From positions 1 to 55,464 of the forward strand of contig NZ_LGEG01000228.1 of the NCBI RefSeq assembly GCF_001280125.1: a DNA stretch of 55,464 nucleotides, given 5' to 3'. Source of the DNA: Streptomyces sp. NRRL F-6492. Lineage in GTDB: Bacteria; Actinomycetota; Actinomycetes; Streptomycetales; Streptomycetaceae. Positions 1 to 8,428 of the stretch are shown piece after piece (the stretch's first letter is position 1; every line of letters begins with the position of its first letter). Position numbers and translations under genes: made by a program. The notes under the pieces are model-generated. The model saw nothing but the letters and a program-made list of their open reading frames with translations, ran no database searches and was not told the DNA's origin.

Positions 1-636
1 CAGCCCCAGCCCCAGCCGCAGGCACAGCCGCAGCCGCAGCCGCAGCCCCAGCCCCCGTCCCCCTCCCCGTCCCAGGAGCAGCCCCAACCCCCGGTCGTCC
101 CCTGGAAGCCCCCGGTCGAGGACCCGTTCCTCCAGGCGGCCCGCGCGCAGGCCTCCGCGCGCCCCGCCGGGCTCGGCAGGCGCCTGCTCGCCCGTCTGAT
201 CGACTCCGCCGTCACGGGCGCCCTCGCAGGCGCGGCCGCCCTCCCCTTCCTGACCGCCGCCCTCGACCACATCGAGGGCAAGATCGAGGCGGCCAGGCAG
301 TCCGGCACCACCGTCCAGGTCTGGCTGGTGGACTCGACGACCTCCGTCCAGTTCGGCATCGCGCTCGCCGCCCTCGTCGTCGTCGGGATCCTGTACGAGG
401 TGCTGCCGACCGCCAAGTGGGGCCGCACCCTCGGCAAGAAGCTCTGCGGGATCCAGGTGCGGGACATCGAGGCGCACGAGCCGCCGACGTTCGGCGGGTC
501 CCTGAAGCGCTGGCTCGTGTACGGCGTCCTGGGCCTCCTGGCCGTCGGCGTCCTCAACGTCCTGTGGTGCGTCTTCGACCGGCCCTGGCGCCAGTGCTGG
601 CACGACAAGGCCGCCCGCACCTTCGTGGCGCGCTGA
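1..636 (+). CDS. RDD family membrane protein, 5' end outside window
   Basis: The frame is open from base 1 to the stop at 636, so the true start lies upstream and at least 211 residues are visible. The first 40 or so residues are a Gln/Pro repeat tail, followed by a membrane domain that begins with a GLGRRLLARLIDS motif typical of RDD proteins. It closes with GRTLGKKLCGIQVRD, two further hydrophobic segments and a WHDKAARTFV ending. RDD proteins are small polytopic proteins; some are linked to ion or compatible-solute transport, but the substrate here is unknown. The next gene is a paralogue in tandem, 85 bases downstream. Confidence 0.85.
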   Translation, partial: QPQPQPQAQPQPQPQPQPPSPSPSQEQPQPPVVPWKPPVEDPFLQAARAQASARPAGLGRRLLARLIDSAVTGALAGAAALPFLTAALDHIEGKIEAARQSGTTVQVWLVDSTTSVQFGIALAALVVVGILYEVLPTAKWGRTLGKKLCGIQVRDIEAHEPPTFGGSLKRWLVYGVLGLLAVGVLNVLWCVFDRPWRQCWHDKAARTFVAR

Positions 637-721
637 GCCCGCGGGGACCGGGCCGGTGCCGGGTCCCCCGAACGGGCGGCGATTCCTTGCGGGGGCGCCT
701 CGCCCGGGATGCACTGCCCCC

Positions 722-1456
722 ATGAGCACCGACCAGCCGCCGCCCGGTCCGCCCCCCGACGAGGACCCGTTCCGCAAGAGGCCCCAGGAGCCCCCGCCGC
801 CCTCCGGCGGCCAGCCGCCACCCGGCGGCCAGCCCCCCGGCGGCCCGCCACCCGGCGGCCCGCCCCCCGGCGGCCCGCCGCCCGGGAACCCGTACGGCTC
901 CCCGTACGACAACGCGCCCCCGCCCCCGCCTCCGTACGGCGGCGGCTACGGCGGTGGGTACGGCGGGACCGACCCGCTCGCCGGGATGCCGCCGCTCGCC
1001 GACTCCGGCCGGCGCATCCTCGCCCGGCTCATCGACTGGGTCATCGTCGTGGTGCCGCTCGCCATCATCGGCATCCCGTTCAAGGTCTACGACCGGGTGA
1101 CGACCGACGACGACTTCGGCGACGCGGTCACCAGCTTCAACGGCGGGGGCCAGCTGGTCTTCCAGCTCATCACGATCGTCGCGTTCGTCGCGTACGACAC
1201 GGTCCTGACGGCCAGGAACGGCCGGACCCTCGGCAAGAAGCTGATGAAGCTGCGGGTCGCGATGCTCAACGACGGCTCGACGCCCCCGATGAGCCAGTCG
1301 CTGCTGCGCGCCGTCGTGCTGTGGCTGCCCGCGCTGATCTGCTGCGCCTGCCTGTGGCCGCTGCTCCTGCTGATCCTGATCCTGGTCGACAAGCCCTACA
1401 AGCAGGGTCTGCACGACAAGGCGGCGAAGACGGTGGTGGTCTCCACCCCGCAGTAG
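722..1456 (+). CDS. RDD family membrane protein
   Basis: This is a 244-residue protein starting MSTDQPPPG. Residues 1-85 are proline/glycine-rich (PPPGG units, then GGGYGG units), a disordered cytoplasmic tail. The RDD domain follows: SGRRILARLIDWVIVV as first membrane segment, a second at FQLITIVAFVAYD, the GRTLGKKLMKLRV loop, a third at LLRAVVLWLPALICCACLWPL, and an HDKAAKTVVV end. The ATG at 722 is chosen because the tail begins there as in relatives; the frame is open 22 codons further up without need. It is a tandem paralogue of the preceding partial gene. Transported substrate unknown. Confidence 0.88.
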   Translation: MSTDQPPPGPPPDEDPFRKRPQEPPPPSGGQPPPGGQPPGGPPPGGPPPGGPPPGNPYGSPYDNAPPPPPPYGGGYGGGYGGTDPLAGMPPLADSGRRILARLIDWVIVVVPLAIIGIPFKVYDRVTTDDDFGDAVTSFNGGGQLVFQLITIVAFVAYDTVLTARNGRTLGKKLMKLRVAMLNDGSTPPMSQSLLRAVVLWLPALICCACLWPLLLLILILVDKPYKQGLHDKAAKTVVVSTPQ

Positions 1457-1487
1457 GAGCCCGCGGTGGTAACCCGCGCCACCGGCG

Positions 1488-1766
1488 TCACGAACCGATC
1501 CGGGTCCCGGTCCTCCCGCCCACGCGGGCGGCCGGCACCCGGATCGACTCGTCTCCGGAAGCGGAGGGAGTCGGTGCCGGGGTCTTGACGGACCCCGTCC
1601 GCCCCGGCATCGTCACCGCCACGAGGATCCCGAGCAGCAGCCCGACGGCACAGGCCGCGAGGATGCCGGGGATCGTCGTCGTACCGGAGAGCAGCAGCAG
1701 GGCGACGGTCGCGAGGACGACGGTGGCCGAACCACAGGTGAGCTGTGCGGCGTTCGGACGCTGCAT
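1488..1766 (-). CDS. small two-helix membrane protein
   Basis: A 92-residue protein read from the ATG at 1766, behind a GAGGGGCGG stretch that could be the ribosome site. A longer in-frame extension to 1883 exists but is arginine-rich and unlikely. The protein starts MQRPNAAQLTCG, then has two hydrophobic segments (ATVVLATVALLLLSG and ILAACAVGLLLGILVAV) and a polar Ser/Pro/Arg tail. I do not recognise a family. It converges on the RDD gene with a 31-base gap. Confidence 0.6.
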   Translation of the reverse strand: MQRPNAAQLTCGSATVVLATVALLLLSGTTTIPGILAACAVGLLLGILVAVTMPGRTGSVKTPAPTPSASGDESIRVPAARVGGRTGTRIGS

Positions 1767-2091
1767 GACGAGTACCCGCCCCTCAAGACATCGGTTCGAC
1801 TCTACGAAGGTGGATGCCCGCGGGGAACGAGGGGTAAGCCCGATCCCGTCCGGTGCCGGTGCACGGGGGGCGCACAGGGTCACGTGATCGTCAAAACTTC
1901 TTCATGGCACGTCCGCCGGGTGTCCGATTACCGGAAATCGGCTCCTGCATAGTGCAGTTGGTATGTGCAAGTCAAGATCTGTCTTTTCTCGTCTCACTCC
2001 GGTCGAATGTCGTCACTTGTGACGCGCGACCCGCCGGGCGGACACCCCACCTCCGGTCCGTGAGTGCGGGCGCCGGGGAGGACTACATCAA
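1767..2091. promoter_or_regulatory. divergent intergenic region with inverted repeats upstream of the M6 protease
   Basis: These 325 bases lie between divergent genes, and I see no convincing gene in them. They are noticeably AT-richer than the surroundings at 1880-2010. Inverted repeats include CCGATT/AATCGG at 1924-1941 and the perfect GTCAC-TT-GTGAC at 2012-2023, both possible operators for the secreted protease. A ribosome site GGGGAGGA ends 9 bases before the GTG at 2092. No promoter hexamers could be fixed with confidence. Confidence 0.4.
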
Positions 2092-4536
2092 GTGACCAAC
2101 AGACGACGGGCGATCAGAACGTCCGCAGTCGTCGTGGCGCTCGCGGCCACCGCCGCCACCGCCTCGACGTTCACCACCGCGTGGGCCAACAACGACGGCA
2201 ACGTCACGCCGGCCGACGTCCGCCACGACCCGGCGCCCGGCGCGCCCGGTGCGGGCATCGACAAGACGGCGGTCGACCACGACCTCGAAGGCCCCTACAG
2301 CGAGCAGCAGGCGCAGCAGCGCAAGGCCGCCCTGGAGCAGGTGCTGAGCGGCAAGAAGAAGGTCGAGCGCCGCGGTGGTTCCCAGGTCGTCAAGCTCGAC
2401 AGCAAGAAGTACGTCGAGCTGGGCCGCGAGAAGACCGACAAGATCTTCACGATCCTCGTCGAGTTCGGCGACAAGGTGGACAACACCACCCTCGTCGACC
2501 GCGCCGACGACGACACGACCGAGCCGAAGCCGAAGTTCGGCGGCACGCCCGGCCCGCTGCACAACCAGATAGCCAAGCCGGACCGCAAGAACGACAACTC
2601 CACGGCCTGGCAGAAGGACTACGACCAGAAGCACTTCCAGGACCTGTACTTCGGCACCGGCAAGGACGCCAAGGGACAGCCCAAGGAGTCGCTCAAGACC
2701 TACTACGAGAAGACCTCGTCCGGCCGTTACTCGGTCGAGGGCGGCGTCTCCGACTGGGTCAAGGTCGAGTACAACGAGGCCCGTTACGGCTCGAACTACT
2801 GCGGCAACAGCAACTGCGCCAACGTCTGGGACGCCGTCCGCGACGGCGTCACCGCGTGGACCGCCGACCAGAAGGCCAAGGGCCGCACCGACGCCCAGAT
2901 CAAGGCCGACCTGGCGCAGTACGACCAGTGGGACCGGTACGACTTCGACGGCGACGGCAACTTCAACGAGGCCGACGGCTACATCGACCACTTCCAGATC
3001 GTCCACGCGGGCGAGGACGAGTCGGCGGGCGGCGGCGCCCAGGGCGGCGACGCCCTGTGGGCCCACCGCTGGTACGCCTACGGCACCAACGCGGGCAAGA
3101 CCGGCCCGGCGAACAACAAGGCCGGCGGCACGCAGATCGGCGACTCCGGCATCTGGGTCGGCGACTACACGATGCAGCCGGAGAACGGCGGCCTCGGCGT
3201 CTTCGCGCACGAGTACGGCCACGACCTCGGTCTGCCGGACCTGTACGACACCTCCGGCCTCCCCGGCGCCGAGAACTCGACCGGCTTCTGGTCGCTCATG
3301 TCCTCCGGCTCCTGGCTCGGCCGCGGCAAGGACGCCATCGGCGACCTGCCCGGCGACATGAACGCCTGGGACAAGCTCCAGCTCGGCTGGCTGAACTACA
3401 CCAAGGTCGCCAACGAGGCCCGCAAGTGGAACTCCACCCACAAGCTGGGCGTCGCCGAGTACAACACCAAGAACCCGCAGGCGCTCGTCGTCGAGCTGCC
3501 GAAGAAGCCGGTCACCACCGACATCGTCGCGCCCGCCGAGGGCGGCACGCAGTGGTGGAGCGGCATGGGTGACGACCTCAAGAACACCCTGACCCGCGCG
3601 GTCGACCTCACCGGCAAGAAGTCCGCCTCCCTGGAGCTCCAGGGCTGGTACGACATCGAGCTCGACTACGACTACCTGTACGCCGAGGTCTCGACCGACG
3701 GTTCCAACTGGACCGCCCTGGACGGCACCGCCGACGGCAAGCAGATCCCGCGCGACGCCAGCGGCGCCCCGGCGCTGACCGACGTCTCCGGCGCCCACAA
3801 GAAGCTGGTCTACGACCTGTCCGCCTACGCGGGCAAGAAGTTCGACCTCCGCTTCCGCTACCAGACGGACGGCGGCGCGGGCGGCAAGGGCTTCACCGCC
3901 GACGCCATCACCGTGACCGCCGACGGTGCCGCCGTCTTCTCCGACAACGTCGAGAACGGTGACAACGGCTGGGCCGCCAAGGGCTTCTCCCGCGTCGGCA
4001 AGGGCTTCACCAAGTCGTACGAGCAGTACTACATCGCCGAGAACCGCCAGTACGTCTCGTACGACAAGACCCTCAAGGTCGGCCCGTACAACTTCGGGTT
4101 CACCGGCGACAAGGCCAGCTGGGTCGAGCACTACCCGTACCAGAACGGCCTGCTCGTCTGGAAGTGGGACCTCTCCCAGAAGGACAACAACACCGCGGTC
4201 CACCCGGGCCAGGGTCTGATCCTTCCGGTCGACGCCCACCCGTCCCCGCTGAAGTGGAAGGACGGCACCCTGATGCGCAACCGCGTCCAGGCGTACGACT
4301 CCACCTTCGGCACCTACAAGACGGACGCCCTCCAGCTCCACAAGGCGGACGTCGCGACCTTCGTGCCGTCGCTCAAGGGCAACCCGGTCTTCGACGACCG
4401 CAAGGGCACCTACTGGTTCCAGGAGACCGCTCGCGCCGGTGTCCAGGTAACTGACACCAACACCAAGATCGAGGTCGTCAAGGAGCCGAAGAGCGGCGAG
4501 ACGATCACGGTCCGCGTGGGCCCGTCCACGAAGTAA
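2092..4536 (+). CDS. secreted immune inhibitor A-type M6 metallopeptidase
   Basis: An 814-residue exported zinc protease. The GTG start follows GGGGAGGA and opens a Sec signal peptide (basic MTNRRRAIR, hydrophobic AVVVALAATAATAST, cleavage probably near AWA). A propeptide-like region follows. The M6 catalytic domain holds H-E-Y-G-H at residues 373-377 followed by DLGLPDLYD, the extended HExxH zinc site of M6 peptidases. The part after about residue 470 has repeated beta-sandwich-like segments with many aromatics, as in the immune inhibitor A C-terminal region, and a typical YYIAENRQ segment. It probably degrades extracellular protein. The gene is monocistronic, ending in a strong hairpin. Confidence 0.93.
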   Translation: MTNRRRAIRTSAVVVALAATAATASTFTTAWANNDGNVTPADVRHDPAPGAPGAGIDKTAVDHDLEGPYSEQQAQQRKAALEQVLSGKKKVERRGGSQVVKLDSKKYVELGREKTDKIFTILVEFGDKVDNTTLVDRADDDTTEPKPKFGGTPGPLHNQIAKPDRKNDNSTAWQKDYDQKHFQDLYFGTGKDAKGQPKESLKTYYEKTSSGRYSVEGGVSDWVKVEYNEARYGSNYCGNSNCANVWDAVRDGVTAWTADQKAKGRTDAQIKADLAQYDQWDRYDFDGDGNFNEADGYIDHFQIVHAGEDESAGGGAQGGDALWAHRWYAYGTNAGKTGPANNKAGGTQIGDSGIWVGDYTMQPENGGLGVFAHEYGHDLGLPDLYDTSGLPGAENSTGFWSLMSSGSWLGRGKDAIGDLPGDMNAWDKLQLGWLNYTKVANEARKWNSTHKLGVAEYNTKNPQALVVELPKKPVTTDIVAPAEGGTQWWSGMGDDLKNTLTRAVDLTGKKSASLELQGWYDIELDYDYLYAEVSTDGSNWTALDGTADGKQIPRDASGAPALTDVSGAHKKLVYDLSAYAGKKFDLRFRYQTDGGAGGKGFTADAITVTADGAAVFSDNVENGDNGWAAKGFSRVGKGFTKSYEQYYIAENRQYVSYDKTLKVGPYNFGFTGDKASWVEHYPYQNGLLVWKWDLSQKDNNTAVHPGQGLILPVDAHPSPLKWKDGTLMRNRVQAYDSTFGTYKTDALQLHKADVATFVPSLKGNPVFDDRKGTYWFQETARAGVQVTDTNTKIEVVKEPKSGETITVRVGPSTK

Positions 4537-4561
4537 TCGGTAGAACAGCAGGTCAAAGCAT

Positions 4562-4603
4562 GATCGGCCGTCGCCCCCTAGCGGGCGGCGGCCGATCGTG
4601 TTT
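4562..4603 (+). terminator. hairpin terminator after the M6 protease gene
   Basis: The arms 4562-4576 and 4583-4597 form a 15-bp GC-rich stem (one G-U pair) with a 6-base loop, followed by GTGTTT. It begins 26 bases after the protease stop codon. Confidence 0.8.
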
Positions 4604-4656
4604 AGGTGCGTCTGACGCTTTTCTTATTGACACCGACCACGGGGGAGTGGTTCCGC

Positions 4657-5010
4657 ATGCCCAACGGAGGGTTCTGCAAGCTGCCGGGAGGCAGCGTGGT
4701 CGTGGCCATAGGGCTGCCCAGCCCGGCCGGCGACGGCGCCACGGTCCGCTTCCTGGTCCACGCGGCGAACCGGGCCCGCGCCCTGACCCGGCTGCGGAAC
4801 CTGGGGCTGCGCGCGGTCTACCTCCGGGGGAACACCGAGCCGCCCACGCCGGACGAGGTCACCGCCGTCCTGCACCACCCCGACGGCCTGCTGTGGAGAT
4901 CCACCCCGGGCGCCGCCCAGGAGCTCTGGCACCCGGCCCGCTCCCTGCCCAGGGAGCCGGCGGTGCGCGAAGCGCCCGCGGCGGCCGTGCCCCGGGGCCG
5001 CGCCGCCTAG
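4657..5010 (+). CDS. conserved actinobacterial protein of unknown function
   Basis: A 117-residue soluble protein starting MPNGGFCKLPGG. The ATG at 4657 sits 9 bases behind GGGGGAG; an upstream in-frame GTG at 4606 has no such site and lies next to the terminator. No catalytic motif is visible. The sequence is alpha/beta-like up to about residue 95 (VVVAIGLPSP, ALTRLRNLGLRAVYLRG), then a short Ala/Pro/Arg tail. It converges on the nicotinamidase gene, 16 bases apart. Function unknown. Confidence 0.65.
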   Translation: MPNGGFCKLPGGSVVVAIGLPSPAGDGATVRFLVHAANRARALTRLRNLGLRAVYLRGNTEPPTPDEVTAVLHHPDGLLWRSTPGAAQELWHPARSLPREPAVREAPAAAVPRGRAA

Positions 5011-5026
5011 GACCCGCCCGGGCCCC

Positions 5027-5623
5027 TCAGACCACCGGCTTGCCGGTCAGCTCCACGCCCGCCGCCCGCAGCTCCTCCAGGGCCCGCTCCGTCGTCCCCT
5101 CCGCCACGCCCGCCGTCAGGTCGAGCAGCACATGGGTCCGGAAGCCCTCCCGGGCCGCGTCCAGGGCCGTCGCCCGGACGCAGTGGTCGGTGGCGATCCC
5201 CACCACGTCGACCTCGGCGACGTCCCGCTCGCGCAGCCACCGCGCGAGCGTGAGCCCGTTCTCGTCCCGGCCCTCGAAACCGCTGTACGCGGCGTCGTAC
5301 GCGCCCTTGTCGAAGACCGCGTCGATCGCCCCGCTGGCGACGGCGGGCGCGAAGTTCGGGTGGAAGCCGACGCCCTCCGTGCCCGCCACGCAGTGCACGG
5401 GCCAGGAGGTGACGTAGTCCGGCTCCTCGCCGGGCGCGGCGAAGTGCGCCCCCGGGTCCACGTGGTGGTCGCGGGTGGCGACGACGTGCCGGTAGGAGGT
5501 GCCCGCCGTCTGGCCGACCAGGTCGGTGATGGCGGCGGCGACGTCCGCCCCGCCCCGCACCGCGAGGCTGCCGCCCTCGCAGAAGTCGTTCTGAACGTCC
5601 ACAACGATCAATGCGCGGTGCAT
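5027..5623 (-). CDS. pncA: nicotinamidase (isochorismatase fold)
   Basis: A 198-residue enzyme that would hydrolyse nicotinamide to nicotinate in NAD salvage. The catalytic triad is visible: Asp in VVDVQNDF, Lys in VFDKGAYD and Cys in IATDHCVRATA. The metal ligands appear as TRDHHVDPGAHF and WPVHC. The ATG at 5623 follows AAGGA with 9 bases between. The gene sits downstream of nicotinate phosphoribosyltransferase on the same strand, which supplies the next pathway step and supports nicotinamidase over a generic isochorismatase. A hairpin lies between the two. Confidence 0.93.
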   Translation of the reverse strand: MHRALIVVDVQNDFCEGGSLAVRGGADVAAAITDLVGQTAGTSYRHVVATRDHHVDPGAHFAAPGEEPDYVTSWPVHCVAGTEGVGFHPNFAPAVASGAIDAVFDKGAYDAAYSGFEGRDENGLTLARWLRERDVAEVDVVGIATDHCVRATALDAAREGFRTHVLLDLTAGVAEGTTERALEELRAAGVELTGKPVV

Positions 5624-5673
5624 GGCGGGTGTCCTTAGGGCGTCGGAGGGGGTGGGATCGAGCCTAGAGACTT

Positions 5674-5693
5674 CCCCTCCCCTTCGGGAGGGG
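5674..5693 (-). terminator. hairpin between nicotinate phosphoribosyltransferase and nicotinamidase genes
   Basis: CCCCTCCC (5674-5681) pairs with GGGAGGGG (5686-5693) across a 4-base loop. It lies 3' of the phosphoribosyltransferase gene and 5' of the nicotinamidase gene, so it may attenuate or punctuate the operon. There is no T tract. Confidence 0.5.
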
Positions 5694-5751
5694 GCGCCCC
5701 GGGCCACTACGGCGGCTACGCCGTCCTGTGTACGCGTGTACCGCGCGGACG

Positions 5752-7080
5752 TCAGGCGTACTCGGTCGGCAGCACCGGCTCGCCGCGCGACAGCTGGACC
5801 GCCGACATCGGCAGCCCGGCGCGGGCCGCGACGTGCCGGGCCCTGGCGGCCTCCAGCGGCTCGCGGCCCACCACCCGGCCGCCCTTGACCAGCTCGACCA
5901 GGAGCTGCCGGTCGGCGAGGTCCGCCGGGACGGGGCCGGTGCCCACGACCTCCGCCTCGGCGACGCCGTCCGCGCCGGTCCTGCGGGCCGCCCACTTGCG
6001 GCCGCCGACCGAGGCCTTGCCGCCCAGGGACTTCTTGGCCACCGGCACGAGCGGCGCCTTCGGGTCGGCCGACGCGGCCCGCGCGACCAGCTTGTAGACC
6101 ATGGAGCAGGTCGGGTGGCCGCTGCCGGTCACCAGCTGCGTGCCCACCCCGTACGCGTCGACCGGGGCCGCCGCCAGCGAGGCGATGGCGTACTCGTCCA
6201 GGTCCGAGGTGACCACGATCCTGGTGTCCCGGGCGCCCAGCTCGTCCAGCTGCGCCCGCACCCGGTGGGCGACGAGCAGCAGGTCCCCGGAGTCGATCCG
6301 GACGGCCCCGAGCTCCGGCCCGGCCACCTCGACGGCGGTCCGGACGGCCTCGGCCACGTCGTAGGTGTCGACCAGCAGGGTCGTACCGCGCCCCAGGGTC
6401 TCCACCTGGGCCCGGAAGGCGTCCTTCTCGCTGTCGTGCAGCAGGGTGAAGGCGTGGGCGGAGGTGCCGACGGTCGGGATGCCGTAGCGGAAGCCGGCCG
6501 CCAGGTCCGAGGTGGAGTCGAAGCCGCCGACGTAGGCGGCGCGGGAGGCGGCGACGGCCGCCAGCTCGTGGGTGCGCCGGGCGCCCATCTCGATCAGGCC
6601 CCGCCCGCCGGCCACGGCCGACATGCGGGAGGCGGCGGCCGCGATGGCCGAGTCGTGGTTGAGGATCGAGAGGATCACGGTCTCCAGGAGCACGCACTCC
6701 GCGAAGGAGCCCTCGACCCGCAGGACGGGGGAGCCGGGGAAGTACACCTCGCCCTCGGGGTATCCCCAGACGTCCCCGGAGAAGCGGTAGCGGGACAGCC
6801 ACTCCAGCGTCGGCCCGTCGACGATGGAGCGCTCGCGCAGGAACTCCAGGACGGCCGGGTCGAAGCGGAAGTTCTCGACGGCGTCCAGGACGCGCCCGAC
6901 GCCCGCGAGGACCCCGTAGCGCCGCCCCTCGGGCAGCCTCCGGGTGAAGACCTCGAAGACGGAGCGCCGGTCGGCGGTGCCGGCCGCGAGGGCCGCCCGG
7001 AGCATGGTCAGCTCGTACTGATCGGTGAAGAGCGCGGTCGACGGCACGTCCACCGGCAGCCCAAGGTCCGCAGCGTTCAT
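5752..7080 (-). CDS. pncB: nicotinate phosphoribosyltransferase
   Basis: A 442-residue enzyme making nicotinate mononucleotide from nicotinate and PRPP. The N-terminus is MNAADLG followed by ALFTDQYELTML, the family hallmark. The C-terminal half has VRIDSGDLLLVAH, VTSDLDEYAI and YGVGTQLVTGSGHP, the phosphate-binding barrel strands. The ATG at 7080 is preceded directly by a short leader holding a strong palindrome (7098-7122). It forms an NAD-salvage unit with the nicotinamidase gene downstream. Frames that run through it on either strand are shadows. Confidence 0.94.
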   Translation of the reverse strand: MNAADLGLPVDVPSTALFTDQYELTMLRAALAAGTADRRSVFEVFTRRLPEGRRYGVLAGVGRVLDAVENFRFDPAVLEFLRERSIVDGPTLEWLSRYRFSGDVWGYPEGEVYFPGSPVLRVEGSFAECVLLETVILSILNHDSAIAAAASRMSAVAGGRGLIEMGARRTHELAAVAASRAAYVGGFDSTSDLAAGFRYGIPTVGTSAHAFTLLHDSEKDAFRAQVETLGRGTTLLVDTYDVAEAVRTAVEVAGPELGAVRIDSGDLLLVAHRVRAQLDELGARDTRIVVTSDLDEYAIASLAAAPVDAYGVGTQLVTGSGHPTCSMVYKLVARAASADPKAPLVPVAKKSLGGKASVGGRKWAARRTGADGVAEAEVVGTGPVPADLADRQLLVELVKGGRVVGREPLEAARARHVAARAGLPMSAVQLSRGEPVLPTEYA

Positions 7081-7097
7081 GTCGGCGATGCTAGCGC

Positions 7098-7122
7098 AGA
7101 AATCGTCAGAGTGACGATTTCT
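7098..7122. promoter_or_regulatory. perfect 11-bp palindrome, NrtR-like operator of the NAD-salvage genes
   Basis: AGAAATCGTCA, GAG, TGACGATTTCT: eleven-base arms with a 3-base centre, beginning 18 bases upstream of the nicotinate phosphoribosyltransferase start. The core is GT-N7-AC, the pattern I recall for NrtR, the Nudix-related repressor of NAD metabolism. No NrtR gene is in the window, so assignment rests on the core and the target gene. Confidence 0.65.
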
Positions 7123-7127
7123 AGGTC

Positions 7128-7212
7128 CGCATCCGTGCCCGCGTCCGTGCCCGCGCCCATCCTGCTTCCGTGCCCGCTTCCGTGCCCGCGTCCGTCCCGC
7201 TTCCGTCCCGCG
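7128..7212. repeat. degenerate 11-12-bp tandem repeat between pncB and clpS
   Basis: About eight imperfect units of the form GCGTCCGTGCCC run head to tail in the divergent intergenic region. Variants are GCTTCCGTGCCC, GCGTCCGTCCC and GCTTCCGTCCC. The array is non-coding in any plausible gene. Confidence 0.7.
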
Positions 7213-7273
7213 TCCGTTCCCGAGGCGTGGCCCGTTTGTGCGAGGGGCCCCCCGGGGTGGCAGCATGGGGTGA

Positions 7274-7579
7274 GTGAGCGTCGCGCCTATCGAGATCGAA
7301 CGTACGGAACCGGCCGAGGAGGTATCGGCGGTCGTCGAACCGGACGTGCCCTGGGTGACCCTCGTGCACAACGACCCGGTCAACCTGATGAGCTACGTGG
7401 CCTACGTCTTCCAGTCGTACTTCGGATACTCCAAGGACAAGGCGCACAAGCTGATGCTCGACGTGCACCACAAGGGCCGCGCGGTGGTCTCCAGCGGCAC
7501 CCGCGAGGAGATGGAACGGGACGTGCAGGCGATGCACGGCTACGGCCTCTGGGCGACCCTCTCCCAGGACCGCGGCTGA
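7274..7579 (+). CDS. clpS: ClpS, adaptor of the ClpAP/ClpCP protease
   Basis: A 101-residue N-end rule adaptor that would dock on the ClpC/ClpA N-domain and bind N-degron peptides. The core is present: [19 protein letters not shown], then [17 protein letters not shown], including the conserved HNDP loop and the M/H residues of the N-degron pocket. The first 25 residues are acidic and flexible. The GTG at 7274 is the only start that keeps the usual tail; its ribosome site is poor. The stop overlaps the DUF2017 start by one base, so the two are translationally coupled. Confidence 0.93.
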   Translation: MSVAPIEIERTEPAEEVSAVVEPDVPWVTLVHNDPVNLMSYVAYVFQSYFGYSKDKAHKLMLDVHHKGRAVVSSGTREEMERDVQAMHGYGLWATLSQDRG

Positions 7580-8169
7580 TGGCCGGCCGCTTCGAGGCCC
7601 TGGCCGGCGGCGGCGCGGCCGTCGCCCTCGACGACGTCGAGATCTCCATCCTCCGCTCCCTCTCCGTGCAGCTCATGGAGCTGATCGGACCGGGCGACGA
7701 GCCCGCCGCCGACGCGGACCCGCTGGCCGCGCTCTTCGCCGAGGGCCCCAGCGAGCCCCCCTCCGACCCGGCCCTGCGGCGGCTCTTCCCCGACGCGTAC
7801 GGGGACGACACCGAGGAGCTGCGGGCGGCCGCCTCCGACTTCCGCCGCTACACCGAGAACGACCTGCGGGCCCGCAAGCGCGAGGACGCCCTCGTGGTGG
7901 TGCGCGCCCTGGACTCCCTCTCCGCCGAGGCGGCGGGGGAGGGCGGCGCGGTCCTCAAGCTCACCCCGGACGAGGCCCGGGCCTGGCTCGGCGCGCTCAA
8001 CGACCTCCGGCTGACCATCGGGACCCGTCTGGAGGTCGCGGACGACGAGGAGAGCGAGCGGCTGTACCGGCTGCCGGACTCCGACCCGCGCAAGCCGATG
8101 GTGATGGCGTACCTCTGGCTGGGGGCGCTCCAGGAGTCCCTCGTGGAGACCCTGCTGTCCTCCTCCTGA
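7579..8169 (+). CDS. DUF2017 family protein
   Basis: A 196-residue cytosolic protein of the actinobacterial DUF2017 family, which regularly follows clpS. It starts [12 protein letters not shown], is rich in acidic and alanine helices, and ends with MVMAYLWLGALQESLVE, a conserved family segment. The ATG overlaps the clpS TGA by one base. No catalytic motif is visible. The fixed coupling to clpS suggests a role in Clp proteolysis, which is inference only. Confidence 0.88.
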   Translation: MAGRFEALAGGGAAVALDDVEISILRSLSVQLMELIGPGDEPAADADPLAALFAEGPSEPPSDPALRRLFPDAYGDDTEELRAAASDFRRYTENDLRARKREDALVVVRALDSLSAEAAGEGGAVLKLTPDEARAWLGALNDLRLTIGTRLEVADDEESERLYRLPDSDPRKPMVMAYLWLGALQESLVETLLSSS

Positions 8170-8207
8170 GGAACCCCCCGGGGGTCCCCGACGCGGACTG
8201 TTCGCTC

Positions 8208-8255
8208 AGCGGACGCTCAAATCCGGATAACGAATGCGTTATCAGAGCGTCCGCT
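8208..8255 (+). terminator. nested double hairpin after clpS-DUF2017
   Basis: An outer 11-bp stem (AGCGGACGCTC 8208-8218 with GAGCGTCCGCT 8245-8255) encloses an inner 7-bp stem (GATAACG 8226-8232 with CGTTATC 8237-8243) around AATG. It starts 38 bases after the DUF2017 stop. It may terminate that operon or be a structured element. There is no T tract, but the following bases include CTTGAATCC and TATTTTTAT, a possible promoter for the permease. Confidence 0.6.
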
Positions 8256-8428
8256 TGACCCTCTTGAATCCGGTACGTCCGTATTTTTATGTGACCCGCA
8301 CCACGCGCAACTCCCTCGATCACCTCCCACCCCGTGATAAATCTTCACGACCGCTCGGGGACGCCACCCCTGTTCCCGAGGGCGCTCGGGCCGGCTGACC
8401 GCCGGTGGCACTCCATCCACATCCGGGG

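Noticed and set aside
1488..1883. 131-residue form of the small membrane protein
   Set aside because: The first 39 residues are a Pro/Arg-rich stretch with no ribosome site, inside the divergent promoter region; ATG 1766 is preferred.
2083..4341. Long minus-strand frame of 752 codons opposite the M6 protease
   Set aside because: It is rich in Val/Gly/Leu/Asp as expected for the complement of GC-biased coding DNA, has no motif, and lies wholly within a gene with clear protease signature.
5624..6802. Apparent 591-residue frame fusing sequence to the nicotinamidase
   Set aside because: The part upstream of 5623 is an antisense-like Arg/Gly frame within the nicotinate phosphoribosyltransferase gene; the real protein starts at MHRALIVVDVQNDF.
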